Positions 17,617-26,319 of a stretch of DNA of 64,000 bases are shown piece after piece. How positions within the stretch are numbered: the stretch's first letter is position 1; each line of letters starts with the position of its first letter. The notes below the pieces were generated by a model, which did not search any database, was not told the origin of the DNA, and saw only the letters and a program-made list of their open reading frames with translations. The stretch spans positions 62,001-126,000 of the forward strand of contig JAHHIA010000009.1 of assembly GCA_019359045.1 (NCBI GenBank), in the 5' to 3' direction. The position numbers and the translations under genes are program-made. The stretch comes from Scytolyngbya sp. HA4215-MV1 (GTDB lineage Bacteria; Cyanobacteriota; Cyanobacteriia; Leptolyngbyales; Leptolyngbyaceae).

Positions 17617-18240
17617 TCAGGCGGGAGACGTTGAACTAGTAAGAGCTGCGGATGGGCTGATGCCGCGCACAAACAGATCTACACATGCCTCGACATAGCG
17701 ATCGCGACTATACCCCCGCTCCACAGGAACAACATGACGGCGCAACATTCCAGCGAGTAACATGCCCGTAAACTGATCGACTGCTAACGGCAAATCAACC
17801 TCGGCATGGACGGTGCCTCGCTCAACACAAGTTCGCAAGTAGGCAATGAGGTGGTTCCGTAGAGGCAGAAAATACTCTTGCAGTACCTGAAGCGACTCAT
17901 GGGGATGGCGCTTGGCTTCCCCAATAAACATCCGGATCAAGGCTTCGTATTCTTCGAGCATGTTGTCATGCAGATGTGCGTAGACCAGGAGGTTGCTCTG
18001 GAGATCTTGCGACCACTCATCTGTGTGTATCAAGGCTTCCGCTTTCAGTGCGGTGATATGTTCGGCGACTGCCGCTAACAATTGCTCTTTGCTTTGAAAG
18101 TGGCGAAATAACGTGACTTCGTTCACCCCAGCACCCCGAGCAATTTCGCGCGTGGTCGCGCCGACAATCCCTTCGGTGGAAAAAGCCGCGATCGCGGCTT
18201 CTAACAAGCGATCTCTAGTTTTAGCTTTACTTTGACTCAA
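17617..18240 (-). CDS. TetR/AcrR-family transcriptional regulator
   Basis: The 207-residue protein carries an N-terminal TetR helix-turn-helix (residues 8-55): RDRLLEAAIAAFSTEGIVG, then TTREIARGAGVNEVTLFRHF, the classic recognition helix. The C-terminal ligand domain is divergent. It is the first gene of a minus-strand set with the EmrA- and EmrB-like genes (111 bases between regulator and adaptor), so it most likely represses its own operon until a pump substrate binds. A palindrome at 18261-18268 lies about 20 bases before its start and is a possible operator. Confidence 0.9.
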   Translation of the reverse strand: MSQSKAKTRDRLLEAAIAAFSTEGIVGATTREIARGAGVNEVTLFRHFQSKEQLLAAVAEHITALKAEALIHTDEWSQDLQSNLLVYAHLHDNMLEEYEALIRMFIGEAKRHPHESLQVLQEYFLPLRNHLIAYLRTCVERGTVHAEVDLPLAVDQFTGMLLAGMLRRHVVPVERGYSRDRYVEACVDLFVRGISPSAALTSSTSPA

Positions 18241-18260
18241 CTGATCTATCCAGCCAATGC

Positions 18261-18268
18261 AAGTACTT
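18261..18268. promoter_or_regulatory. Candidate TetR operator
   Basis: AAGTACTT is a perfect 8-base palindrome inside CAAGTACTTACTTACATTT, directly upstream of the tetR start. TetR/AcrR repressors usually bind palindromes close to their own promoter. The core is short, so this remains a guess from position and symmetry. Confidence 0.35.
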
Positions 18269-18385
18269 ACTTACATTTACAATCTGACACAGGATGATAG
18301 CCTAACGTATCCCCCGATGGCATGATCACGCTTCAATTTAGCCAGCCGCAGATCGAAATGAAGCCAAACCGTGCACAAGAAGCCT

Positions 18386-18691
18386 CTATCGAGGAAACTT
18401 GCGAACCTGATATTCCAGTCCTTCTACCATTTCGTAGGGATATCCGAACCGTTGAGCAAACGCTTGCTCTGTCTTTTGCAGCACCTCATCCGGCACTGCT
18501 TTCCAGGCATTCTGACTCGTCCAATGGATAACGCAAATCACCTCGTTCAATGCCTGGGGATTGATCCAAATTTCTTTGCCGAGAAAGCCTGGATAGCTTT
18601 CCAGTAGGGGATCCCATACAGCTTCATCTGTCTGAATAAACTGTTCCCGTAGTTCTGGAGAAACCTTAAACTTTAACCATTCAATTACCAC
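18386..18691 (-). CDS. TIGR03792 family protein
   Basis: The 101-residue protein opens MVIEWLKFKVSPELREQFIQ and contains the diagnostic PGFLGKEIWINP segment. It matches the small cyanobacterial TIGR03792 family, which has a dimeric alpha-beta-barrel-like appearance reminiscent of antibiotic-biosynthesis monooxygenases. The second strand pair (EVICVIHWTSQNAWKAV) suits such a fold. Function is unknown. It stands alone between the tetR locus and a divergent phasin-like gene. Confidence 0.8.
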   Translation of the reverse strand: MVIEWLKFKVSPELREQFIQTDEAVWDPLLESYPGFLGKEIWINPQALNEVICVIHWTSQNAWKAVPDEVLQKTEQAFAQRFGYPYEMVEGLEYQVRKFPR

Positions 18692-18893
18692 ACTAATTCC
18701 CTTGTTTTCTTCAGAGATGCTCCTAGGTTACAACCCTGATCTGCCTACAAAAATGTCTCTCAAGCAGGAGATCAAAGCCCGTCGATCGCGCAGCAAATTT
18801 GACAGAATGAATCTAGGGTCGTCCATTCCCATGTCTTCGTCTTCAGTCGGTCGTGACCTTTGAAACCATCTCCGTTCATTACAGGAAATTAGT

Positions 18894-19217
18894 ATGGATA
18901 GTAATAACTGGCTCACACAGCTACTTCTGATTGGTGTCGGCACCACTTCATTGGTCGCTGACAAACTACGCCAAGTCAGCGAAGAATGGGTCAGAGACGG
19001 CAAACTCAATCCTGAGCAAGCCAAAGAATTTGTAGACGACCTGATGCGTCAGATGAAAAGTGAACAGGGCAACTTTGAAACTCAGATGCAGCGACAGCTC
19101 CGCAACATGATGCAGGATCTGGGTGTGCCCCGCCAAGCTGAAATGGATGAATTGCGCGGTCGTCTCGATCGCCTGGAACGGCAAGTGCGAGATTTGGAAA
19201 ATAAGTTATGGAAGTAG
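18894..19217 (+). CDS. Phasin-family-like small coiled-coil protein
   Basis: The 107-residue protein has a hydrophobic N-terminal stretch (LLLIGVGTTSLVADKL) and an amphipathic middle. A heptad coiled coil ends the protein (MDELRGRLDRLERQVRDLE). This is the layout of the short phasin / polyhydroxyalkanoate-granule-associated proteins found in cyanobacteria. The start is well supported: ATG at 18894 follows AGGAAA by about five bases. No PHA synthase genes are near, so a role other than PHA granule coating is possible. Confidence 0.65.
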   Translation: MDSNNWLTQLLLIGVGTTSLVADKLRQVSEEWVRDGKLNPEQAKEFVDDLMRQMKSEQGNFETQMQRQLRNMMQDLGVPRQAEMDELRGRLDRLERQVRDLENKLWK

Positions 19218-19336
19218 GAGGAGCGATGGGGTGATGGGGTAAAGAGGGGCTAAAGTTGAAAGTTCAAAACTCTTCCACTTCTCCTCCGCTACTTCCTCCC
19301 TGCATTTCTTCACTTCTTTACGTCCTACGTCTCCCC

Positions 19337-19819
19337 TTAGTTCTCTAATATCTGCCAGCTGGCAAACGTAGCGGCTTGCCCGCAGCAATAATTTTGCTCA
19401 TCCAGTACATCCCAAATCACCACATCTTGAATCCAGAAGCGTTGTCCGGTGCTGGAAATGCGAATCCCTTGATAATTGCTGATATAGCCTTGCGCCTTCG
19501 CCTGTTTTAAGAGGCGATCTCGTTCTTCTCGTTCCATGGGTTCAGCGGTATAGCGTGATGGAGTGCGGATGAGTTGTTGCCAATCCATCTGCCAGAGTTC
19601 CAGCGCCCTCTGGTTGCCGTAGTTCAGGATGGGGTCAGTTTCGGTGCCGTGAGAGACGACAACAAAGGGGGCATAAAACAGTTGCTTGGCGATCTCGATT
19701 GGCGATTCTGCTACGGCTAGCAATGTTTTTCCGGTCCAATGTTGAAAGCTACGGAGTAAGCGCTGGCTATGACAAATGATGGTGTCTTGTTGCCAGGGAA
19801 GTTGAACAGCAGAGTCCAT
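19337..19819 (-). CDS. MEKHLA domain protein
   Basis: The 160-residue protein consists of a PAS-related MEKHLA domain. Its signs are the FYAPFVVVSHGTETDPILNY segment, the NYGNQRALELWQMDW helix and the repeated RLLKQAKAQGYISNY/GIRIS block. The domain is known fused to plant HD-ZIP III factors and as stand-alone proteins in bacteria, where it may bind a small ligand. No effector domain is attached. It is divergent from the hydrolase gene at 19914 and convergent with the phasin-like gene. Confidence 0.85.
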   Translation of the reverse strand: MDSAVQLPWQQDTIICHSQRLLRSFQHWTGKTLLAVAESPIEIAKQLFYAPFVVVSHGTETDPILNYGNQRALELWQMDWQQLIRTPSRYTAEPMEREERDRLLKQAKAQGYISNYQGIRISSTGQRFWIQDVVIWDVLDEQNYCCGQAATFASWQILEN

Positions 19820-19862
19820 ATCGCAATCCTATGGAGAGAGTGGGAGTTGATCGACATTTCTC

Positions 19863-19868
19863 AGGAGG
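19863..19868 (+). promoter_or_regulatory. Strong Shine-Dalgarno out of frame with the hydrolase
   Basis: AGGAGG lies eight bases before an ATG at 19877 and eleven before an ATG at 19880. Both open a 50-codon frame ending at 20029. That frame is not the one encoding the alpha/beta hydrolase downstream. The hydrolase frame has a stop at 19878-19880 and only TTG at 19914 as an early start. Confidence 0.6.
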
Positions 19869-19913
19869 TCTATTTTATGATGGGAATGGTTCAAGAAACT
19901 TTACGGAATTATT

Positions 19914-20834
19914 TTGCAGATTCAAACAGTGCAGACCCAAACAACCTCAGCTCAGCCAACCCTTCCCCTGATCGAGAAACAAATTTGGCATTGGCGTGGC
20001 TATCAAATTCAGTATGCGGTTCAGGGTGAGGGCAAGCCACTTGTTCTGATTCATGGCTTTGGTGCATCGATCGGTCATTGGCGCAAAAATATTCCGGTGC
20101 TGGCAGCAGCAGGATATCGGGTATTTGCGATCGACCTGTTGGGGTTTGGGGGATCAGCCAAGCCTGCGATCGACTACCATGTGGAACTCTGGCGCGATCT
20201 GCTCAAAGACTTTTGGGCAGAACATATCCAAGCACCCACGGTCTACGTTGGCAATTCAGTTGGGGGCTTGTTGTGCCTGATGCTGCTGGCAGATTATCCC
20301 GAAACCGCTGCTGGGGGCGTGTTGCTGAATCCGGCAGGCGGACTGAACCATCGCCCCGAGGAGTTGAACTTGCCATTGCGATTGGTGATGGGGGGCTTTA
20401 ATCGACTGGTGCGATCATCTCTCGGTACGTTGGTCTTCAATCAAATTCGGCAAAAAGCGCGCCTGCGCAACACGCTTTATCAGGTTTACTGCAACCGGGA
20501 TGCCGTCACCGATGAACTGATCGACTTGCTCTACGAACCTTCCTGTGATGAGGGTGCCCAAAAGGTGTTTGCTGCAGTGCTCAGTGCACCTCCCGGACCC
20601 ACTCCGATTGAGTTGTTGCCGAGAATTCAGGCTCCGTTGTTAGTGCTATGGGGGGAAGCCGATCCCTGGACTCCGATCGCAGGCGCAAAGGTGTATCAGC
20701 AATTCGCCGATCGGCTGGACGTGCAACTCATTCCCATTCCCGCAACCGGGCATTGCCCCCACGACGAGAATCCCGAAGTCGTCAATCCGCTGATTCTGGA
20801 CTGGTTGAAGACCCAGCCGCATTCCCAGACGTGA
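19914..20834 (+). CDS. Alpha/beta hydrolase, pheophytinase-like
   Basis: The 306-residue enzyme has a complete triad arrangement: oxyanion motif LIHGFGASIGHW (about 45-56), nucleophile elbow VGNSVGGL, acid in WGEADPWTP and His in ATGHCPHDENP. The ASIGHWRKN signature resembles pheophytinase/chlorophyll-dephytylase-like hydrolases of cyanobacteria and plastids; the exact ester is not proven. The only early start in frame is TTG at 19914. The better ribosome site and ATG upstream (19863-19880) are in another frame, so a +1 shift, a coupled leader ORF or a sequencing error should be considered. Confidence 0.85.
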   Translation: MQIQTVQTQTTSAQPTLPLIEKQIWHWRGYQIQYAVQGEGKPLVLIHGFGASIGHWRKNIPVLAAAGYRVFAIDLLGFGGSAKPAIDYHVELWRDLLKDFWAEHIQAPTVYVGNSVGGLLCLMLLADYPETAAGGVLLNPAGGLNHRPEELNLPLRLVMGGFNRLVRSSLGTLVFNQIRQKARLRNTLYQVYCNRDAVTDELIDLLYEPSCDEGAQKVFAAVLSAPPGPTPIELLPRIQAPLLVLWGEADPWTPIAGAKVYQQFADRLDVQLIPIPATGHCPHDENPEVVNPLILDWLKTQPHSQT

Positions 20835-20940
20835 TGCGCAATGCATGCCCCTCTGGGGCAAGCACTTAAACGACCTTAGCAATCGCGACATTTTAAGACA
20901 TAGACCTGTGCTCTAGACAGCGTCATTCAGAGGAGAATCG

Positions 20941-21834
20941 ATGATGAGCCAGCCCATTCGGATTTTGTTGCAAACTACTATCCCCACCACCGAAGATGAC
21001 TGGAGCATAGCCCGGTTCTCATTGCTGCATCAATATCTGGCATCACTCCAGGATGAAGCCGGAAAGCCTCTCTGTAAAGTGGTGTCGCGCGATCGCACCT
21101 CGGATGAAAATGGCGACGATCCCATCCTCAGCACCTTGGGCGACGCGGACTTTGATCAACTTTGGCTGTTTGCTGTCGATACGGGCGATGGCATCAGCCC
21201 CAAAGACGCTCAGGGGATCACCGCTTTCCGGCAGCGAGGCGGTGGCATCCTGGTGACTCGCGATCACATGGATTTAGGCTGCTCGGTTTGCTCACTTGCG
21301 GGAGTAGGCGATGCTCATTACTTCCACACCAAAAATCCTGATCCCGATCCCTCTCGTCATTGCATCGACGATCCCTACACCACCAACATCTCCTATCCCA
21401 ACTACCACTCCGGGCGCAATGGTGACTACCAACAAATTGCCCGTCTGGAACCTATCCACCCTTTACTCAAAAATCCTGACTCTCCCACTGGCTACATCGA
21501 GTTCTTGCCCGCTCATCCTCACGAAGGAGACGTAGGTGCGCCTCCTAAACACAATGCCCGTGTAATTTCGCAAGGCATTAGCAAAGTGACAGGACGCACC
21601 TTCAATCTCAACGTTACCTTTGAACGCGAAAAGGATGAGCAGGGGAATCTATTGGGACGTGCTGTTGCAGAATCGACTTTTCACCACTTTTGCGACTACA
21701 ACTGGGATGCCAGCATGGGCTGCCCTAGTTTTGTAGATGAGTTGCCGGGTGATGGGATGCAAACGGAACCGCGCGCGATCGCCGATCTCAAAGCTTATCT
21801 TCGCAACCTGGTGCTGTGGTTGGCGGAGAGGTAG
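20941..21834 (+). CDS. Conserved hypothetical, possible ThuA/GATase-1-like fold
   Basis: The 297-residue soluble protein starts at ATG 20941 (or 20944) after a clear GAGGAG. It begins with a strand (IRILLQTTIP) and has a FDQLWLFAVDTG segment. The GITAFRQRGGGILVTRDH block is reminiscent of ThuA-like, class I amidotransferase-type proteins. A His/Asp/Cys-rich centre (DHMDLGCSVCSL, then HYFHTKNPDPD) and a late TFHHFCDYNW suggest metal binding. I do not recognise a characterised relative; fold and metal ideas are inference. Confidence 0.6.
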   Translation: MMSQPIRILLQTTIPTTEDDWSIARFSLLHQYLASLQDEAGKPLCKVVSRDRTSDENGDDPILSTLGDADFDQLWLFAVDTGDGISPKDAQGITAFRQRGGGILVTRDHMDLGCSVCSLAGVGDAHYFHTKNPDPDPSRHCIDDPYTTNISYPNYHSGRNGDYQQIARLEPIHPLLKNPDSPTGYIEFLPAHPHEGDVGAPPKHNARVISQGISKVTGRTFNLNVTFEREKDEQGNLLGRAVAESTFHHFCDYNWDASMGCPSFVDELPGDGMQTEPRAIADLKAYLRNLVLWLAER

Positions 21835-22052
21835 AGAAAGAATGGGGGATTGAGGGATAGGCATCGTTCTTAGCCGGTAGTCCCAAGGTCATCGTCCATG
21901 AGCCATCATCTCTAGTTCAGGGTCTAACCACCCCATGAACCAAAAGCAATCACGCCTTTGTAACAAAAGGCTAAGTTTTGCAGTTTTATGCACAAGTCAA
22001 AGTCGTAATGACTATGATTTAGATGGATGGTTCATCGAATTTGGATAAGCCC

Positions 22053-22448
22053 ATGAACTTGAAACGGTTTGAACACATTAATCTCGCCTGTCAGGACATT
22101 GATAAAACGGCTGATTTCTACCAAACCATTTTCCCCGACTGGTTTGTCCGTGCAGAGGGCACCAATCAAGGAAGTCGCTGGATGCATCTAGGCGATCGCC
22201 AATTCTATCTGTCGCTCAACGATACCCCCGAATTAAAACGAACGCATGTGCTCTATGAAGCGATCGGGATCAGCCATGTTGGGTTTGTGATTGAAGACGG
22301 CGACCAGATGAAAGCCTTGCTGGAGGCGAATGGCATTGACTATTACACCTACACCTCTCCAGAGACCAAGCACCGTATCTACGTGTCCGACCCCGACGGC
22401 AATGAGATTGAACTGCTTGAATATCAGGAATCTTATGAACTGAAGTGA
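22053..22448 (+). CDS. VOC-superfamily (glyoxalase-like) protein
   Basis: From ATG 22053 the protein has about 131 residues forming one vicinal-oxygen-chelate unit with two beta-alpha-beta-beta-beta modules. Metal-ligand positions appear as His in FEHINLACQDI, the second-module ISHVGFVIEDGD, and Glu in SDPDGNEIELLEY, the usual C-terminal glutamate. The frame extends to 22023, but the internal Met fits the family start. Substrate cannot be named; members include glyoxalase I, dioxygenases and fosfomycin-type resistance enzymes. Confidence 0.85.
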   Translation: MNLKRFEHINLACQDIDKTADFYQTIFPDWFVRAEGTNQGSRWMHLGDRQFYLSLNDTPELKRTHVLYEAIGISHVGFVIEDGDQMKALLEANGIDYYTYTSPETKHRIYVSDPDGNEIELLEYQESYELK

Positions 22449-22561
22449 TAGATAGCGCATAAGTTTCCCATTCCAGGAAAGGGGTGAAGCAGGAAAGCGT
22501 AAAGCGCTCACACTCCCCTTCATCCCCCCATCCCTCCATCTCTCAATCTCCCCATTCCCTT

Positions 22562-23434
22562 ATGGCACACCTACAACACCGCCGCGCCGAAAATATCAAC
22601 GGTGATTTCTATGTCGATCGCTCCTGTATCGACTGCGATACTTGCCGTTGGATGGCTCCAGAAGTTTTCTACGCAGCCAATGGACAGTCAGCCGTGCATC
22701 ATCAACCGGAGACAGAAGCTGAGCGATTGCACGCAATGCAGGCTTTGCTGGCTTGCCCAACTGCTTCGATCGGAACGGTTGAAAGACCAACCGATATCAA
22801 AACGGCTCAACAGAGTTTTCCGCTGCTCATTGACGCCAACGTTTATCACTGTGGTTATCATTCGGAAGTTTCTTTTGCCGCTACAAGCTATCTGATTCAG
22901 CATCCCGAAGGAAATGTGCTGGTCGATTCCCCACGCTTTACACCCCCTCTGGTCAAGCGATTGGAGGAAATGGGCGGGGTTCGCTATCTTTACTTGACGC
23001 ATCGCGATGATGTGGCGGATCACCAAAAATTTCGGGATCACTTTGATTGCGATCGCATCCTCCACCAAGATGACATTGGCATGGGAACGCAAAGTGTTGA
23101 GATTCAACTGAGTGGGGTCGAGCCAACCCCCTTAACTGCGGATCTGTTGATCATTCCAGTCCCTGGCCACAGTAAAGGGCATACGGTTTTGCTGTACCAG
23201 AATCAATTTCTGTTTACTGGAGATCATCTTGCCTGGTCAGCCAACCGCAACCGTCTGGTTGCGTTTCGAGACTACTGTTGGTATTCCTGGTCTGCCCAAG
23301 TTGCATCTATGAAAAAACTCACACACTACTCATTTGAATGGGTCTTGCCGGGGCATGGTCGTCGCTACCATGCTACACCAGCCGCGATGCAGCAACAGTT
23401 GCAACAGTGCATTGCCTGGATGGAAACGGTCTAA
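22562..23434 (+). CDS. Ferredoxin-metallo-beta-lactamase fold fusion protein
   Basis: The start at ATG 22562 (MAHLQHRR) is chosen over the in-frame ATG 22484, whose extra 26 residues are low-complexity Ser/Pro/His. Residues 15-70 form a ferredoxin-like domain with CIDCDTC and a distal ACP cysteine, enough for one iron-sulfur cluster. The rest is an MBL hydrolase with THRDDVADH, a VPGHSKGHTV strand, FTGDHLAW and a late LPGHGRRYH, supplying the metal ligands. Such Fd-MBL fusions are found in cyanobacteria and plastids; a redox-linked hydrolase is likely, with unknown substrate. Confidence 0.88.
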   Translation: MAHLQHRRAENINGDFYVDRSCIDCDTCRWMAPEVFYAANGQSAVHHQPETEAERLHAMQALLACPTASIGTVERPTDIKTAQQSFPLLIDANVYHCGYHSEVSFAATSYLIQHPEGNVLVDSPRFTPPLVKRLEEMGGVRYLYLTHRDDVADHQKFRDHFDCDRILHQDDIGMGTQSVEIQLSGVEPTPLTADLLIIPVPGHSKGHTVLLYQNQFLFTGDHLAWSANRNRLVAFRDYCWYSWSAQVASMKKLTHYSFEWVLPGHGRRYHATPAAMQQQLQQCIAWMETV

Positions 23435-23658
23435 CGCAACCCTGTAGTTATCGAGTAAATCCAAAAACTTTCAGGCATCTAGGAGAGCAGTGGCAGGGAT
23501 GACTTAGAATGTCCTACTGTTGGTATTTTTTGCCGATCGCTGTCAGGCAGATTTCTCCAGGTCTCCAGCACCGATTTTGTGCAGATTCACTGCCATTCCC
23601 GCTCTGACTCCCCATTCCCGGAGTGCGGGCTGAACTCTCCTGAATTTACTCATTTACC

Positions 23659-25239
23659 ATGCCTAAAGTTCTTGTCTCTGATCCCATTGACCAGGTTGGA
23701 ATTGATATTCTTTCCCAGGTCGCTCAGGTGGATGTTAAAACTGGGTTGCCGCCGGAAGAACTGATCCGCATCATTCCCGACTATGACGCTTTGATGATTC
23801 GTTCTGGGACGCGTGTAACGCAAGCCGTGATTGAAGCTGGAAAGCAGCTCAAGATCATTGGTCGTGCGGGAGTAGGGGTTGACAATGTGGATGTACCGGA
23901 AGCAACCCGCAAGGGCATTCTGGTGGTCAACTCTCCCGAGGGAAATACAATTGCAGCGGCTGAACATGCGATCGCCATGATGCTCTCGATGTCTCGATAC
24001 ATTCCGGCGGCAAACCAGTCGGTTAAAGGCGGGAAGTGGAGTCGGAGCAGCTTTACCGGAGTCGAAGTTTACAAAAAAACGCTAGGAGTTGTGGGTTTGG
24101 GCAAAATTGGTGCCCATGTTGCAACTGTAGCGCGTGCGATGGGGATGAAACTGCTGGCATATGATCCCTTCATCTCAACTGAGCGTGCCGAGCAACTCGG
24201 TTGCCGAGTCGTGGAATTGGATCTACTCTTGCAAGAAGCTGATTTTATTACGCTCCACCTGCCCAAAACGCCTGAAACCACTCATTTGATTAATACGGAA
24301 GCCCTGGCGAAAATGAAGCCAACTGCCCGCATTATCAACTGCGCCCGGGGGGGCATTATTGATGAAGCCGCGCTGACAATTGCCCTGAAGGAAGGCAAAA
24401 TCGCCGGAGCTGCTTTGGATGTTTACGAAGCAGAGCCCCTGGGAGAATCGCCCTTAAAAGAGCTGGGTAAGGAAATCGTATTAACTCCTCACCTAGGAGC
24501 CTCGACCGAAGAAGCTCAGGTGAATGTGGCGATCGATGTGGCTGAGCAAATTCGAGATGTGCTGCTAGGGCTACCCGCCCGATCGGCAGTCAACATTCCT
24601 GGTTTGCGTCCTGATGTGCTGGAAAAACTTCGCCCCTATCTGCAACTGGCAGAAACCCTGGGTAACTTGGTTGGGCAACTGGCAGGTGGACGAGTTGAAT
24701 CGTTAAATGTCTTGCTGCAAGGAGAATTGGCAACCAACGAAAGCCAACCGATTGTTGTAGCTGCACTAAAAGGCTTGCTATCTCATGCTTTGCAGGAGCG
24801 TGTTAACTACGTCAATGCCAGCATTGAAGCTAAAGAGCGGGGCATTCGGGTGATCGAAACCCGCGATGCTTCCATCAAAGACTACAGCGGTTCACTCCAC
24901 CTTTCTGCCAAAGGAGCTTTGGGCGAGTACTCGGTTACAGGTGCCGTACTGGGAGATGATGAGATCCGCATTACCAGTCTCAACGAATTCCCTATCAACG
25001 TGCCACCGAACCGCTACATGCTGTTTACTCTGCACCGTGACATGCCGGGGATTATTGGCAAAATCGGTTCGCTACTCGGCAGTTTCAACGTCAACATTGC
25101 CAGTATGCAAGTTGGCCGTAAGATTGTGCGGGGCGATGCAGTCATGGTGCTAAGTATCGACGATCCCCTACCAGAGGGGATTTTGGCTGAAATCACTAAA
25201 GTTCCAGGGATTCGTGATGCATATACGGTAACGTTGTAG
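23659..25239 (+). CDS. serA: D-3-phosphoglycerate dehydrogenase
   Basis: This enzyme makes the first committed step of serine synthesis, oxidising 3-phosphoglycerate with NAD. It is the long form (526 residues). The substrate-binding part and the NAD Rossmann domain (GVVGLGKIGAHVA) come first. Catalytic residues are visible in NCARGGIIDE and LTPHLGAST. An intervening allosteric-substrate-binding domain and a C-terminal ACT domain follow (LFTLHRDMPGIIGKIGSLLG). Start is ATG 23659. prmA follows after 139 bases on the same strand; I recall serA-prmA adjacency in Synechocystis too. Confidence 0.97.
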   Translation: MPKVLVSDPIDQVGIDILSQVAQVDVKTGLPPEELIRIIPDYDALMIRSGTRVTQAVIEAGKQLKIIGRAGVGVDNVDVPEATRKGILVVNSPEGNTIAAAEHAIAMMLSMSRYIPAANQSVKGGKWSRSSFTGVEVYKKTLGVVGLGKIGAHVATVARAMGMKLLAYDPFISTERAEQLGCRVVELDLLLQEADFITLHLPKTPETTHLINTEALAKMKPTARIINCARGGIIDEAALTIALKEGKIAGAALDVYEAEPLGESPLKELGKEIVLTPHLGASTEEAQVNVAIDVAEQIRDVLLGLPARSAVNIPGLRPDVLEKLRPYLQLAETLGNLVGQLAGGRVESLNVLLQGELATNESQPIVVAALKGLLSHALQERVNYVNASIEAKERGIRVIETRDASIKDYSGSLHLSAKGALGEYSVTGAVLGDDEIRITSLNEFPINVPPNRYMLFTLHRDMPGIIGKIGSLLGSFNVNIASMQVGRKIVRGDAVMVLSIDDPLPEGILAEITKVPGIRDAYTVTL

Positions 25240-25246
25240 CTAGATA

Positions 25247-25368
25247 GCCATTCGCCATCAGCAGACAGCCGATCAGAGGGTAAGAGGTAAAGGAGCAAAA
25301 GCATTGATTTCTTTCACTCTGCTTTTTTCAGTGCTTTTGCTGATGGTTGATGGCTGATAGCGAATAGC
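25247..25368. repeat. Imperfect inverted repeat between serA and prmA
   Basis: GCCATTCGCCATCAGC at 25247-25262 is roughly complementary to the 30 bases ending at 25368 (GCTGATGGTTGATGGCTGAT, then AGCGAATAGC). Left and right parts could fold into a long stem around an AT-rich centre with a TTTTTT stretch. It resembles the filler repeats common between cyanobacterial genes, and might partly uncouple prmA from serA. Confidence 0.5.
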
Positions 25369-25378
25369 AAATTGCTTT

Positions 25379-26269
25379 ATGGCGAATAGCTGGTGGGAAA
25401 TTCAAGTTCTTTGTGATCCAGTGTTGGAAGAAAACATCTTCTGGCGCATGGAACGCTCTGGCTGCAAAGGCACTGCCAGCGAGGTGAAAGGAAATGTCTG
25501 TTTGGTGCGCGCTTATTTGCCAGAAAGCCAGGCACATCTGTTAGATTTGGCTGCACTTTCCCTGCTAGTGCGCCAGGATGCTCTCTGCCTCAATCTGCCC
25601 ATTCCAGCGGTGCAGTGGCATCTGATTGATGAAGAAGATTGGGCAAGTAGTTGGAAGCAGTATTGGCAACCGCAAGAGGTCGGCGATCGCTTCTTAATCT
25701 ACCCGGCTTGGTTACCTATACCGGAGAAACCCGAGCGCTTGTTGTTACGGTTAGATCCAGGTGTCGCCTTTGGTACGGGCAATCACGAGACGACTCAGCT
25801 TTGCCTAGAGGCATTGGAGATGAGACTCAGCGATGGCGCAGAAAATGTCATTGTGGCAGATGTAGGTTGTGGTTCTGGAATTTTGTCGATCGGTGCTTTA
25901 CTGATGGGAGCCAGCAAGGCGTACGCGGTGGATGTCGATCCTCTAGCGGTGCGATCGACCAAAGAAAATCGAGAAATTAATCATCTTGATCCCGATCGTC
26001 TACTGGTAGAACAAGGCAGTGTCGATCATCTGCTCACCATGCTGGAAGGCCCTGTCGATGGCATTGTCTGCAATATTCTGGCAGAAGTGATTATTGACCT
26101 GATTCCACAAATGACTGCTATGGTGAAACCCAAAACCTGGGGTGTGCTGAGCGGCATTTTGCTAGATCAGGCTAAAACGGTGGCGAATACGGTAGAAGAG
26201 AATGGCTGGATTGTCGCAGCACTCTGGAAACGCAAGGACTGGTGTTGTCTCAATATTCGGCGATCGTGA
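25379..26269 (+). CDS. prmA: Ribosomal protein L11 methyltransferase
   Basis: The 296-residue SAM-dependent enzyme trimethylates ribosomal protein L11. It has the PrmA N-terminal domain (ending near [18 protein letters not shown]) and the methyltransferase core with [19 protein letters not shown]. The SAM motif [20 protein letters not shown] and a post-core NPPY-like CNILAEVI complete the picture. Length is normal. It ends 50 bases before the convergent kinase gene. Confidence 0.95.
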   Translation: MANSWWEIQVLCDPVLEENIFWRMERSGCKGTASEVKGNVCLVRAYLPESQAHLLDLAALSLLVRQDALCLNLPIPAVQWHLIDEEDWASSWKQYWQPQEVGDRFLIYPAWLPIPEKPERLLLRLDPGVAFGTGNHETTQLCLEALEMRLSDGAENVIVADVGCGSGILSIGALLMGASKAYAVDVDPLAVRSTKENREINHLDPDRLLVEQGSVDHLLTMLEGPVDGIVCNILAEVIIDLIPQMTAMVKPKTWGVLSGILLDQAKTVANTVEENGWIVAALWKRKDWCCLNIRRS

Positions 26270-26319
26270 TGATTGATTAAGAGCAGTCAAATGATCGTGG
26301 GTGCAAAGCTTCGCGCCTT

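Noticed and set aside
19901-19915. 15-base identity with 11807-11821 (TTACGGAATTATTTT)
   Set aside because: A match of this length is expected about once or twice by chance in 64 kb, and flanks do not match.
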